Notes under the pieces: generated by a model
Database searches by the model: none
The model's input: only the letters and a program-made list of their open reading frames with translations
Told to the model about the DNA's origin: nothing
Translations under genes and position numbers: made by a program
Assembly (NCBI GenBank): GCA_900543475.1
Contig: UQRU01000002.1
Coordinates: 4,280-68,279 of the forward strand
Direction: 5' to 3'
DNA from: an uncultured Eubacteriales bacterium
GTDB lineage: Bacteria > Bacillota > Clostridia > Christensenellales > CAG-138
Length of the DNA: 64,000 nt
Shown here: positions 1 through 8,248 of the stretch, piece by piece
Layout of the letters: the number at the start of each line of letters is the position of its first letter
Numbering within the stretch: position 1 is the stretch's first letter

Positions 1-1161
1 CCGGTGGCCGCCCTGTCCGCGCCAGCAGCGGAAATGCAGGCTGGGGATAGCGAAGTCCGTTCCCAAGACGCCGGCAGCCAGTACCGCACCCTGCGGGAAG
101 GGGATACAGATCCCATGGTCATGGATATCCAGATCCGGCTGATGGAGCTGGAATACTTGGATGGCGACCAGCCCACGGAGCTTTTTGGCGAGCAGACGGC
201 GGAAGCCATCAAGCGGTTCCAGCGAATCCACAATATGACCGAGACCGGCGTTGCAGACGAGCTGACCCAGTCCATCCTATTTTCCCAAGAGGCGGCCACC
301 TATCATTTGGAGGCCGGGGATTCGGGCAACGATGTAAAGCGCCTGCAAAACCAGCTGTATGACCTGGGCTATTATGGGGAAAATGGGGAAAAGCGCAACG
401 GATACTTTGGCACCGCTACCCAGGAAGCCCTGATCGCCTTCCAGACCAAGAACAAGCTGGCCACCACCGGCATCGAGGATCAGCAGACCCGGGATGTGCT
501 GTATTCCTCCGACGCCCTGCCAAAGGTGGACCCCACGCCTACGCCGTCCCCCACGCCGAAGCCCACCAAGACTCCCAAGCCGGAAGCCACCAAGGCCCCC
601 GTCAAGACGGAGAAACCGCAAGAGGACGAGCCTGTCACTGAGCCTGGCGAGATCCCACCGGAGCTTTGGATCCCCCAGGAGACGGAGGCGCCTGTCTCTA
701 CGCCGGATTCCGGCGGCAGTTCCGGCGGGAATTGGTCCGGTTCGGATATTGCGGGAGACGGCATTCCCTCTGCAGGTTCCGGTGTGGAGGCCATGATCGC
801 CACGGCGGAGAGCCGGCTGGGCTGCCCCTATGTATATGCGGATGAAGGCCCCAATTCCTTCGACTGCTCGGGCCTGGTATATTATTGCCTGCGCTCCGCG
901 GGGGTGCAGGTGAGCCGTATGTCTTCCAAAAACCTTGCCCGGGTGGATTCCTGGCAGACCATTCCCGACCAGGGCAGCCTGATCCGGGGCGACCTGGTAT
1001 TCTTCACCAATAGCGTGGGCGAATCGGATATCGGCCATGTGGGCATCTATATGGGGAGCGGCAAGTATATCCACGCCTCTTCCAGCGCAGGGAAAGTTAT
1101 CATCAGCAGCTGGTCGGATTGGGCGTCGGAAAACTTCCAGTGGGCCAAGCGGGTATTCTAA
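1..1161 (+). CDS. Secreted NlpC/P60 peptidoglycan endopeptidase with two peptidoglycan-binding domains (5' end outside window)
   Basis: The reading frame is open from the first base, so the N-terminus and any signal peptide lie upstream. Two PG_binding_1-type repeats come first, each built around a degenerate G-x-x-V-x-x-L-Q-x-x-L core and ending in a YFGxxTxxAxxxFQ-type segment. A Pro/Thr/Lys-rich linker of about 90 residues follows, then a C-terminal NlpC/P60 domain. That domain has the catalytic Cys in DCSG, the His in HVGIYMG and the third polar residue in IHASS. The family cleaves stem peptides of peptidoglycan outside the cell. The product is probably a cell-wall remodelling hydrolase; its exact bond specificity cannot be read from sequence. 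Confidence 0.9.
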   Translation, partial: PVAALSAPAAEMQAGDSEVRSQDAGSQYRTLREGDTDPMVMDIQIRLMELEYLDGDQPTELFGEQTAEAIKRFQRIHNMTETGVADELTQSILFSQEAATYHLEAGDSGNDVKRLQNQLYDLGYYGENGEKRNGYFGTATQEALIAFQTKNKLATTGIEDQQTRDVLYSSDALPKVDPTPTPSPTPKPTKTPKPEATKAPVKTEKPQEDEPVTEPGEIPPELWIPQETEAPVSTPDSGGSSGGNWSGSDIAGDGIPSAGSGVEAMIATAESRLGCPYVYADEGPNSFDCSGLVYYCLRSAGVQVSRMSSKNLARVDSWQTIPDQGSLIRGDLVFFTNSVGESDIGHVGIYMGSGKYIHASSSAGKVIISSWSDWASENFQWAKRVF

Positions 1162-1175
1162 GGCCCGGGAGGGAT

Positions 1176-2471
1176 ATGATCGAATTACCACAAGCTTTTA
1201 TGCAGCGTATGCAGCAAAGGCTGGGGCCGGAGGCCCCGGCCTTTTTCGCCTGCTATGACCAGCCCCCTCGCCGGGGCTTGCGGGTCAATCCCCTGCGCCT
1301 TAGCGTGGCGGATTTCCTGCGGATCTCCCCGGTGGCTTTGGAGCCAGGGGGCATCCTACCGGAAGGGTTTTTGCTGCCCCCGGACGCGCCCCCGCTGGGG
1401 AACCATCCCTATCATCTGGCCGGCATGTTCTATTTGCAGGAACCTTCCGCCATGGCCCCCATCGGGGCGCTGGAGGTGGAGCCGGGGCTGCGGGTATTGG
1501 ACCTATGCGCCGCTCCCGGCGGGAAAAGCGGCGGCATCGCCGCCCGGCTGGCAGGTCAGGGCCTATTGGTGGCCAACGAGGTGGTGCCCGGCCGGGCCAA
1601 GACCCTGCGGTTTACCCTGGAGCGGCTGGGGGTGGCCAATGGGGTGGTCACCTGCGCCCGGCCGGATGTTTTATGCGAGGCCCTGCCCGGGTATTTCCAT
1701 CGGGTGCTGGTGGACGCGCCCTGCTCCGGGGAGGGCATGTTCCGCAAGGACCCGGCGGCGGTAGCCGCCTGGTCGCCCCAGCATGTGGCCGCCTGCGCCA
1801 AAAGGCAGCAGGCCATCCTGGGGAGCGCAGCCCAGGCGGTGGCGCCGGGGGGCTTGCTGGTCTACTCCACCTGCACCTTTTCCCAGGAGGAGAATCAGGG
1901 GGTGGTGGAGGATTTCCTAAAGCGGCATCCGGCCTTTCAGCTGGAATCTGCCGAAACCCTGTATCCCCACCGGGTGAAGGGGGAGGGCCATTTCGTGGCC
2001 CGGTTGCGTCATGCCGGCTCAGCAGGGGTGGAGAAGCCCCTGGGGGAGCTGTCCCTGCCCCAGTGTAAGGACGCGGCTTTTTCGGCCTTTTGCAAGGATA
2101 CCTTTTCCGGTCCCCTGCCGGGGAAGCCGGTGCAACTGCCGGACGGCCGGGTGCTGCTTCTTCCCCAGCCCCTGCCCAAGGGCTTGGAGCGGGTGCATAT
2201 GCTCACGGCGGGCATTTATGCAGGCGATCTGCTGCGGGGCCGTTTTCAGCCCAGCCATGCCCTGGCCATGGCGGCGGGGCTTTCCTGGGCGCGGCGGGTG
2301 GCGCCCCAGGGGGAGGATTTGGCCCGCTATCTTGCGGGGGAGACGTTGGAGGTGGACGCCGGCCTAACAGGCTGGTGCCGGGTGGAGACCGCAGGCTGCC
2401 CCCTGGGCCTGGGGAAAGGGGTGAACGGTACCCTGAAAAACCACCTATCCAAAGGGCTCCGTTTGCGCTAG
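1176..2471 (+). CDS. RsmF/RsmB-type 16S rRNA m5C methyltransferase
   Basis: This is an S-adenosylmethionine-dependent RNA cytosine-5 methyltransferase of the NOL1/NOP2/Sun family, 431 residues. The SAM-binding motif CAAPGGK is at about residues 111-117. The two catalytic cysteines are visible in DAPCSGEG (about 180-187) and in YSTCTFS (about 230-236). The C-terminal part resembles the RsmF-like extension with a PUA-like region. The ATG at 1176 was chosen because GGGAGGGA lies just upstream; an earlier in-frame start at 1119 would overlap the NlpC gene by 43 bases and has no ribosome site. It starts 14 bases after the NlpC stop, so the two may be co-transcribed. The exact rRNA position modified is not determined. 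Confidence 0.9.
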   Translation: MIELPQAFMQRMQQRLGPEAPAFFACYDQPPRRGLRVNPLRLSVADFLRISPVALEPGGILPEGFLLPPDAPPLGNHPYHLAGMFYLQEPSAMAPIGALEVEPGLRVLDLCAAPGGKSGGIAARLAGQGLLVANEVVPGRAKTLRFTLERLGVANGVVTCARPDVLCEALPGYFHRVLVDAPCSGEGMFRKDPAAVAAWSPQHVAACAKRQQAILGSAAQAVAPGGLLVYSTCTFSQEENQGVVEDFLKRHPAFQLESAETLYPHRVKGEGHFVARLRHAGSAGVEKPLGELSLPQCKDAAFSAFCKDTFSGPLPGKPVQLPDGRVLLLPQPLPKGLERVHMLTAGIYAGDLLRGRFQPSHALAMAAGLSWARRVAPQGEDLARYLAGETLEVDAGLTGWCRVETAGCPLGLGKGVNGTLKNHLSKGLRLR

Positions 2472-2611
2472 GGCCTAGGGTGGGTTGCGGCGCAACGCTG
2501 CCCGCCGGCGCCGCTGACCGCCCTGTACAAGGGCGGCAAGGCTCGCCGGATAGGGAATGCCGCCACCCCGCGCCCATGCAGCGCCTAGGCCCTTTAGCTA
2601 TCCCATGAGAC

Positions 2612-2643
2612 AACGCCCCTGTCCGGGGCGTTTGGCTTTTTTC
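2612..2643 (+). terminator. Rho-independent terminator after the rRNA methyltransferase
   Basis: An 8-bp GC-rich stem (AACGCCCC/GGGGCGTT) with a 5-base loop is followed by a T-rich tract. It ends the nlpC-methyltransferase unit before the LacI promoter. Confidence 0.8.
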
Positions 2644-2657
2644 GGGGCAGGGCGCGC

Positions 2658-2687
2658 TTTACAGGCAAGAAGGGGGTATGGTATACT
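2658..2687 (+). promoter_or_regulatory. Sigma-A promoter of the LacI regulator-malQ unit
   Basis: TTTACA (2658-2663) and TATACT (2682-2687) are separated by 18 bp. The start of transcription would fall just before or in the palindromic operator at 2696-2711. Confidence 0.75.
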
Positions 2688-2695
2688 ATAGCAAC

Positions 2696-2711
2696 CTGGA
2701 AACGTTACCAG
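2696..2711 (+). promoter_or_regulatory. LacI-family operator (autoregulatory)
   Basis: CTGGAAACGTTACCAG is a 16-bp near-perfect palindrome with the central CG step typical of LacI/GalR operators; only one base pair breaks symmetry. It overlaps the predicted transcription start, where repressor binding would block the promoter. The encoded LacI protein directly downstream is the obvious ligand-responsive partner. Confidence 0.8.
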
Positions 2712-2768
2712 TCCCTTGGTTATCCATTTCCGGTTTCCAGAGCGTTTAGCAGAAAAGGACGTGTGCTT

Positions 2769-3806
2769 TTGAAACAGCAGATCACCATCAAAGACATCGC
2801 CCATATGTGCAACACCAGCGTAAGCACGGTATCCCGGGTGCTCAACGGGCATCCTGACGTAAGCGAGGGGCTTCGCCGCCGGGTATTGGAGACGGTGGCC
2901 CAAAACAGCTATGTGCCCAACAACAGCGCCCGAAATTTGGCCAAGACCAGATCCGACGCCATAGCCCTCATATTGCGGGGGGCGGAGAACCCCTTTTTCA
3001 ACCGGCTGATCAAAACGGCCACCCCTGCAATCTACCGGCGCAATTATTCCTGCGTGCTCCATCAGATCCCTTCGGATGGGGATGAGATCCGGGCGGCGGC
3101 GGCTTTGGCCCGGGAACGCCGGCTCCAGGGCATTTTATTTTTCGGCGGCCGCTTTAACTATACCCCGGAAGAGGTTGCGTTGCTCCAAGTGCCCTTTGTG
3201 TGCTGTACCTATACCAATGCCTTTGGCTGCCTGGACGCCGCAGCCTATTCTTCCGTCACCATCGACGATACCCGGGCGGCAAGCCGGGCGGTTCGGGAGC
3301 TCTGTACCCGGGGCCATCGGCGCATCGCTGCCTTGATCGTTGAAAAAGACGACCATTCTATTGGGGAATTGCGCTTCCGGGGCTATAAGGCTGCCCTACA
3401 GGAACAGGGCATCCCCTATGATCCCGATCTGGTAGAATGCGTCCATGATTTCAATATGGAGAGCGCCTACCAAGGGACACAGCGCCTGATAGACCGGGCG
3501 GGGGATTTCACCGCCCTGTTCGCCCTGTCGGACCTGATGGGCATGGCGGCCATCAAGGCCCTGTACCAGCGGGGGAAGCGGGTGCCGGCGGATTGTTCGG
3601 TGATCGCCATAGACGGGTTGGAGGTTTCCCAATATACCATCCCCACCCTGACCACCATGGAACAGCCGGCGGAAAGCCTGGCGGAAGAAAGCGTACGGAT
3701 CTTGCTGGATATGATCGAAGGCAAGGCAGGAAATCGGCACGTGATCATGTCCACCCGGTTACGGGCAGGGGCTTCCATCCGATCCATAGAAAAAAGCCAA
3801 GAATAA
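2769..3806 (+). CDS. LacI/GalR-family transcriptional regulator
   Basis: The N-terminal LacI helix-turn-helix reads IKDIAHMCNTSVSTVSRVL with a hinge helix region, followed by a periplasmic-binding-protein-like effector domain of about 280 residues. Start choice is ambiguous. TTG at 2769 lies 9 bases after AAGGA, while GTG at 2763 lies only 3 bases after it; both give essentially the same protein. It sits 18 bases upstream of 4-alpha-glucanotransferase and behind a palindromic operator, so it probably controls that gene and itself in response to a maltodextrin-type sugar. The effector is inferred from the neighbour only. Confidence 0.9.
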   Translation: MKQQITIKDIAHMCNTSVSTVSRVLNGHPDVSEGLRRRVLETVAQNSYVPNNSARNLAKTRSDAIALILRGAENPFFNRLIKTATPAIYRRNYSCVLHQIPSDGDEIRAAAALARERRLQGILFFGGRFNYTPEEVALLQVPFVCCTYTNAFGCLDAAAYSSVTIDDTRAASRAVRELCTRGHRRIAALIVEKDDHSIGELRFRGYKAALQEQGIPYDPDLVECVHDFNMESAYQGTQRLIDRAGDFTALFALSDLMGMAAIKALYQRGKRVPADCSVIAIDGLEVSQYTIPTLTTMEQPAESLAEESVRILLDMIEGKAGNRHVIMSTRLRAGASIRSIEKSQE

Positions 3807-3824
3807 TAAAGGAAAGCAGTCGTT

Positions 3825-5303
3825 ATGGAACGCAGCAGCGGAATTTTGATGCATATCTCCTCCTTGCCCAATCGGTTCGGGATCGGGTCCATTGGCCAAT
3901 GCGCCTATGATTTCGTGGACTTTTTGGCGGAGGCAAAGCAGCGGTATTGGCAGATTCTTCCCCTGGGGCCCACTGGCTATGGGGATTCCCCCTACCAGCT
4001 GTTTTCGGCCAGCGCGGGGAATCCCTACTTCATCGATCTGGACCTGCTGGTGGCGGATGGGCTTTTGCTGGAAGAAGAGGTGGCAGCCCATCTGACGGCG
4101 CCGGGGCCGGTGGATTACGGCAGGCTCTATCAGCAGCGGTTTCCCTTGCTTCGCAAAGCCTTTGCCCGGGGTCGGGAGCGGGACCTGGAAGCCCAGGCCG
4201 CCTTTGGGGCGGCGCAAGGGGCTTGGCTGGAAGATTACGCCCTGTTCATGGCCCTAAAATACCATTACGGGATGGGACCCTTTTCCCAATGGCCGGAGGC
4301 TGTGCGGCTGCGGCAACCGGAGGCCCTGGCCCAGCTGAAACAGGTGTGCCGGGAGGACGTGGCCTTTTACCGGTACCTACAGTATCTTTTCTATACCCAG
4401 TGGGATGCGCTGCGATCTTATGCCAAGGGAAAGGGCGTCAAGCTGATGGGGGATCTGCCCATCTATGTTTCCATGGATTCTGCGGACGTGTGGGCCAATC
4501 CCCAGGTGTTTCAATTGGACGGGGAGGGAAACCCCACCCGGGTGGCGGGGGTCCCGCCGGATTATTTTTCCAAGGATGGGCAATTATGGGGGAATCCCCT
4601 ATACGATTGGGAAAGCATGAAAGCCCAGGGTTACGCCTGGTGGCTAGAGCGGCTCCACAACAGTATGCGGCTGTATGACGCCGTACGCATCGACCATTTC
4701 CGGGGCCTGGAAAGCTATTGGAGCGTGCCTGCTGGGGAGCCCACCGCCCGGAACGGGGCCTGGATGCAGGGGCCCGGCTGGGATTTTATCAAGGCCATAC
4801 AAACGGCCTATCCCTCCCTGGAGGTGATCGCGGAGGACCTGGGGTATCTGACCCCGGGGGTGCGCAAGCTGCTGGCGGATTCCGGCTATCCGGGGATGAA
4901 GGTGCTGCAATTCGCCTTTGATTCCCGGGAGCCCAGCGATTATCTACCCCATACCTATCCCCGTAACTGCGTATGCTATACCGGCACCCATGATAATACC
5001 ACAGCGGCAGGTTGGTGCGCGGAGGCCAGCGGCCCAGACGTGGCCATGGCCCGGCAATACCTGGGGGTGCGGGAAGGGGAGGGCCTGGCCTGGGCCATGA
5101 TCCGCGGGGGCATGGGCTCCGTGGCGGATCTGTTCATCGCCCAAATGCAGGATTATTTAGGGCTGGGGGCGGAAGCCCGCATGAACCAGCCGGGCACCAC
5201 CGCCGGCAACTGGCGCTGGCGCATGGCCCCTGGGGCTGCAAGCCCGGCCTTGGCCCAGCGGATCGCCCGCTATACCTGGATGTATGGTCGGTGCCGCCAA
5301 TAG
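3825..5303 (+). CDS. malQ: 4-alpha-glucanotransferase (amylomaltase)
   Basis: This is a cytoplasmic GH77 enzyme that transfers alpha-1,4-glucan segments between maltodextrins, releasing glucose. At 492 residues it matches the usual bacterial MalQ size. Visible family signatures are SSLPNRFGIGSIG at the N-terminus, the nucleophile region VRIDHFRGLESYW, the acid/base region AEDLGYLTPGV and GTHDNTTAAGW. It is translated from ATG 3825 behind an AGGAAAG ribosome site and lies directly downstream of a LacI-type regulator, so its expression is likely glucan-responsive. No glucan transporter or phosphorylase lies next to it here. Confidence 0.95.
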   Translation: MERSSGILMHISSLPNRFGIGSIGQCAYDFVDFLAEAKQRYWQILPLGPTGYGDSPYQLFSASAGNPYFIDLDLLVADGLLLEEEVAAHLTAPGPVDYGRLYQQRFPLLRKAFARGRERDLEAQAAFGAAQGAWLEDYALFMALKYHYGMGPFSQWPEAVRLRQPEALAQLKQVCREDVAFYRYLQYLFYTQWDALRSYAKGKGVKLMGDLPIYVSMDSADVWANPQVFQLDGEGNPTRVAGVPPDYFSKDGQLWGNPLYDWESMKAQGYAWWLERLHNSMRLYDAVRIDHFRGLESYWSVPAGEPTARNGAWMQGPGWDFIKAIQTAYPSLEVIAEDLGYLTPGVRKLLADSGYPGMKVLQFAFDSREPSDYLPHTYPRNCVCYTGTHDNTTAAGWCAEASGPDVAMARQYLGVREGEGLAWAMIRGGMGSVADLFIAQMQDYLGLGAEARMNQPGTTAGNWRWRMAPGAASPALAQRIARYTWMYGRCRQ

Positions 5304-5472
5304 CGGCTGGCGGAAAGGTTGCCGCCGGGACTTGGCCCGGTGTTCCATTTGGCCGGTTGTACCAGATCATATCAGCTGAAGGGCGCGTAGGTCCTCCCAG
5401 GAACAGGATACGCCCCACGAAAGTCCTAAGCCCGGGCGACCGTGGACTTGTCTCCGCGTCCAATTTTACCGT

Positions 5473-5526
5473 AAAAAACAGGAACCCAATGGCTGCGCAA
5501 TAAGCAGCATCGGGCGCCTGTTTTTT
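5473..5526. terminator. Bidirectional terminator between malQ and the HAD phosphatase
   Basis: An outer stem AAAAAACAGG/CCTGTTTTTT encloses a second hairpin GCTGC/GCAGC. A-run and T-run flanks make it functional on both strands, which fits the convergent genes on either side. The rest of the 250-base gap (5304-5553) shows no gene. Confidence 0.8.
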
Positions 5527-5553
5527 ATTTGGCGGGGTAGGTCCGCCGAGGTT

Positions 5554-6405
5554 TTACTGGGGGCAGCGGGGAAAAATCTGTTCCCGGATGGCCCATGCGG
5601 CCCCGTCTTGGCTGTTGGGGGGCGCCACCTGCTTGGCGCAGGCCTGCACGTCCGGCAGGGCGTTGCCCATGGCAAAGGAACAGCCGGCCCATTGCAGCAG
5701 CTCCTTGTCCGTCTGGCTGTCCCCCAGGGCGGCCACCGCCTGGGCGGGGATGGACAGCGCCTTACAGATATGGGCTACCGCCTCCGCCTTGTTGGCCTTG
5801 GGGTTGTTGAATTCCAGGCCCCCTTGGATGGTATGGGAGGTGCGAAGGCCGATGCCCTGGTTGGCAGCTTCAAAGGACAGCCGGTGGTCGTCACAGGGGA
5901 AAAACACGTTTACCTTTTCAATGCGGGCGTCCGCCCGGGAGAGAATCGCTTCCAAGGAAGGGATCGGCGTCCGGGATCCGGGCGTGGTTTCTTCCAGGTA
6001 TTGCGCACGGTAGTAGACCCGCTTTTCCCAGCGGGACGCCTCCACATAGATCTTGCCGTTCGCATAGATCTCCGGCATGGTGTCTGCGGCCATAGCCGAT
6101 TGGTAAACCCTTCGGGCCACGTCTGCGGGGATGCCTTGGAAATAATCGTCCAGGGGCTGGCCCATGCCGGTGATGGCGGCGCCGTTGCTATAGGCGATCC
6201 GGGTAAGCTGGGGCCAGGCGTCCCAGACCTGGTCCATTTCGGCTAAATTGCGGCCCGTGGCCACCACCACCAGGATATCCCGCCGCAAAAGCGCCGCGAC
6301 CGCCGCCTGTACCGGCGGGGTAATGTCGCCGGCAGGGTCCGTGAGGGTGCCGTCTATGTCCAGCACAACCAGCCGCAACTGACAGGCGGTTCCTAATTTT
6401 TCCAT
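5554..6405 (-). CDS. Cof-type HAD-superfamily phosphatase
   Basis: A 283-residue cytoplasmic haloacid-dehalogenase hydrolase of the Cof/YbiV type. The nucleophile motif DIDGT is at residues 16-20, motif II is in VVVATGRN, the conserved Lys is in NKAEAV and motif IV is in ALGDSQTD. Members of this family dephosphorylate sugar phosphates, pyridoxal phosphate or flavin nucleotides; substrate cannot be assigned from sequence. It is a single gene converging on malQ. Confidence 0.9.
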   Translation of the reverse strand: MEKLGTACQLRLVVLDIDGTLTDPAGDITPPVQAAVAALLRRDILVVVATGRNLAEMDQVWDAWPQLTRIAYSNGAAITGMGQPLDDYFQGIPADVARRVYQSAMAADTMPEIYANGKIYVEASRWEKRVYYRAQYLEETTPGSRTPIPSLEAILSRADARIEKVNVFFPCDDHRLSFEAANQGIGLRTSHTIQGGLEFNNPKANKAEAVAHICKALSIPAQAVAALGDSQTDKELLQWAGCSFAMGNALPDVQACAKQVAPPNSQDGAAWAIREQIFPRCPQ

Positions 6406-6493
6406 AAAAAACTCCTTTACGCCATAATCCCGATTCGATTCAGTATAGCATACCCTCGGGGATTCCGCTAGAGGCTTTGCGAAGGGGCCCGCC

Positions 6494-6522
6494 TTGACAA
6501 GGAACAGGCGCGACCTTACAAT
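6494..6522 (+). promoter_or_regulatory. Consensus sigma-A promoter of the DeoR regulator
   Basis: TTGACA (6494-6499) and TACAAT (6517-6522) are separated by exactly 17 bp, giving a leader of about 90 bases before the DeoR gene. Confidence 0.8.
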
Positions 6523-6615
6523 AAAAGCGGCACAAAAAAGGGCGTGGAACAGGCCGCGAACAAGGGGGCCTATATGCCCGGGGATAAGCCTGAAAATGCT
6601 TGAGGAGACATGGAA

Positions 6616-7359
6616 ATGAACGAACGGTGTATGCGCATTTTGGATATGGTCCGGGAAGCGGGGTCCGTAGAGGTCAGCACCTTGGCGGAAGCGCTAGGGG
6701 TATCCGCAGTGACCATCCGCAAGGACTTGGCCCAATTGGAAAAGGAACGGCTGTTGCGGCGGCAGCATGGCAGCGCAGTACAGATCTCCTCAGACGATGT
6801 GGCATATCGCATGGCTTTCGACTATGGCCCAAAGCGGCGGATCGCCCAACGGGCCGCCGCCATGGTACAAAACGGGGAAACGGTGATGATCGAATCCGGC
6901 TCTACCTGCGCCTTGTTGGCGGCGGAGCTGGCGGAAAAGCGGCGGGATGTGACCATCGTGACCAATTCCGCTTTCATTGCCGGTTACGTAGGCCGGCTGC
7001 CCGGGGCAAAGACCGTGTTGCTGGGCGGCAATTATGATCCCGACGCCCAAACCGCCACCGGGCCGTTGGTACGGGTATGCGCCCGGGAGTTTTTTGTGGA
7101 TAAATTCTTTTTCGGCACGGACGGCTTTGACCCGGCCTTTGGCTTTTCCAATGTGGATATGCTCCGGGCGGAGGCGGTACGGGCCATGGGGGAGCGGGCG
7201 GCAAAGCGGATCGTGCTGACGGACGCCTCCAAGTTTGGCCGGCGCAGCGTGGTGATGCTGATGCCCACCGAGGACGTGAGCGCGGTGGTCACCGACCAGG
7301 TGCCGGCGGATTGCCGGGCCAGCCTGGAGGCCGCCGGGGTGGAGTTGATCCTGGCATAA
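6616..7359 (+). CDS. DeoR-family transcriptional regulator
   Basis: The N-terminal DeoR winged helix-turn-helix spans about residues 1-55, with a recognition region like SAVTIRKDLAQLE. A DeoR C-terminal sensor domain follows, of the type related to phosphosugar isomerases; the segment FFGTDGFDPAFGFSN is typical. ATG 6616 is 8 bases after GAGGAG and is preferred; ATG 6610, only 2 bases from it, would add two residues. DeoR proteins usually sense phosphorylated sugars. No sugar operon adjoins it, so the target is unknown. Confidence 0.9.
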   Translation: MNERCMRILDMVREAGSVEVSTLAEALGVSAVTIRKDLAQLEKERLLRRQHGSAVQISSDDVAYRMAFDYGPKRRIAQRAAAMVQNGETVMIESGSTCALLAAELAEKRRDVTIVTNSAFIAGYVGRLPGAKTVLLGGNYDPDAQTATGPLVRVCAREFFVDKFFFGTDGFDPAFGFSNVDMLRAEAVRAMGERAAKRIVLTDASKFGRRSVVMLMPTEDVSAVVTDQVPADCRASLEAAGVELILA

Positions 7360-7398
7360 GGACCTGGCTGAAGCGTTTTTGAGGAAGGGTTTCCTCTG

Positions 7399-7430
7399 GC
7401 CCCGGCGTAGATGGCCGGGGCATTTGTATT
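7399..7430 (+). terminator. Probable terminator after the DeoR gene
   Basis: GCCCCGGC and GCCGGGGC form a perfect 8-bp stem around a 7-base loop. The following T content is poor (ATTTGTATTT), so termination strength is uncertain. Confidence 0.5.
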
Positions 7431-7512
7431 TGGAAAAGCAAAGGGGCGGATTATGCTTGCAGGAAACGGACGCGGGGGGTATGATGAAAGAAAAATCCGG
7501 GAGGTATGGGAT

Positions 7513-8244
7513 ATGGTAGGGAGCGTAGAGGATCTGAAAAAGCTGTTGCAGCAGAGTCGGGTGGTGACCTTTTTAGGGGGCGCCGGGGTATCCACGGAAA
7601 GCGGGATACCGGACTTCCGCAGCAAGGGCTCGGCGGAGGCCGCGCAAAAGCGTTTTGGTTACCCGCCGGAGGTGCTGCTGTCCCACGATTTCTTCCTGGC
7701 CCATCCGGATATTTTTTATGATTATTATAAGAGCGTTCTGTTGGTGCCCGCATCTCCCAATCCAGCGCACTATGCCCTGGCCCGGTTAGAGGCGGCGGGT
7801 AAGCTGAACGCGGTGATCACCCAAAACATCGACAACCTGCACCAGCAGGCGGGCAGCAAGCGGGTCTATCCGGTCCATGGAAACGTGGAATGGAACCGCT
7901 GCATGGAATGCAACCGGTTTTTTAACGGGGATTATATCCGCAACAGCCAAGGGGTGCCCCATTGCGACCAATGCGGCGGCCTTATCAAGCCGGAAGTGGT
8001 GCTCTATGGGGAACCCCTGGATCAGCAGATTTGGCGGGGGGCCATGGCGGCGGTGAGCAGCGCGGATACCATGATCGTAGGCGGCACCTCCCTGTCCGTA
8101 TATCCGGCGGCCTCCCTGCTGGAGTTTTTCATGGGGAAGCATCTGATCCTGATCAACAAGACGGAGACCCCTTACGACCGGCGGGCGGATCTGATTTTAC
8201 GCCAGCCCATCGGCCAGGTGCTGGGGGAAGCCGTGCCCCAATAG
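7513..8244 (+). CDS. NAD-dependent protein deacylase (sirtuin)
   Basis: A 243-residue cytoplasmic Sir2 enzyme that removes acyl groups from lysines using NAD. The Rossmann motif GAGVST with GIPDFR lies at about 23-36, QNIDNLH at 104-110 and the catalytic His in VHGN at about 122. The zinc site has cysteines at about 130, 133, 151 and 154 (two C-x2-C pairs). ATG 7513 is 8 bases after GGGAGGT; an open frame extends upstream into the terminator region but has no reason to be translated. Substrates are unknown. It converges closely on the GNAT gene, with 4 bases between stops. Confidence 0.93.
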   Translation: MVGSVEDLKKLLQQSRVVTFLGGAGVSTESGIPDFRSKGSAEAAQKRFGYPPEVLLSHDFFLAHPDIFYDYYKSVLLVPASPNPAHYALARLEAAGKLNAVITQNIDNLHQQAGSKRVYPVHGNVEWNRCMECNRFFNGDYIRNSQGVPHCDQCGGLIKPEVVLYGEPLDQQIWRGAMAAVSSADTMIVGGTSLSVYPAASLLEFFMGKHLILINKTETPYDRRADLILRQPIGQVLGEAVPQ

Positions 8245-8248
8245 GCGA

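Noticed and set aside
1119-1175. Longer start for the rRNA methyltransferase
   Set aside because: It would overlap the NlpC gene and lacks a ribosome site, while ATG 1176 has GGGAGGGA directly upstream.
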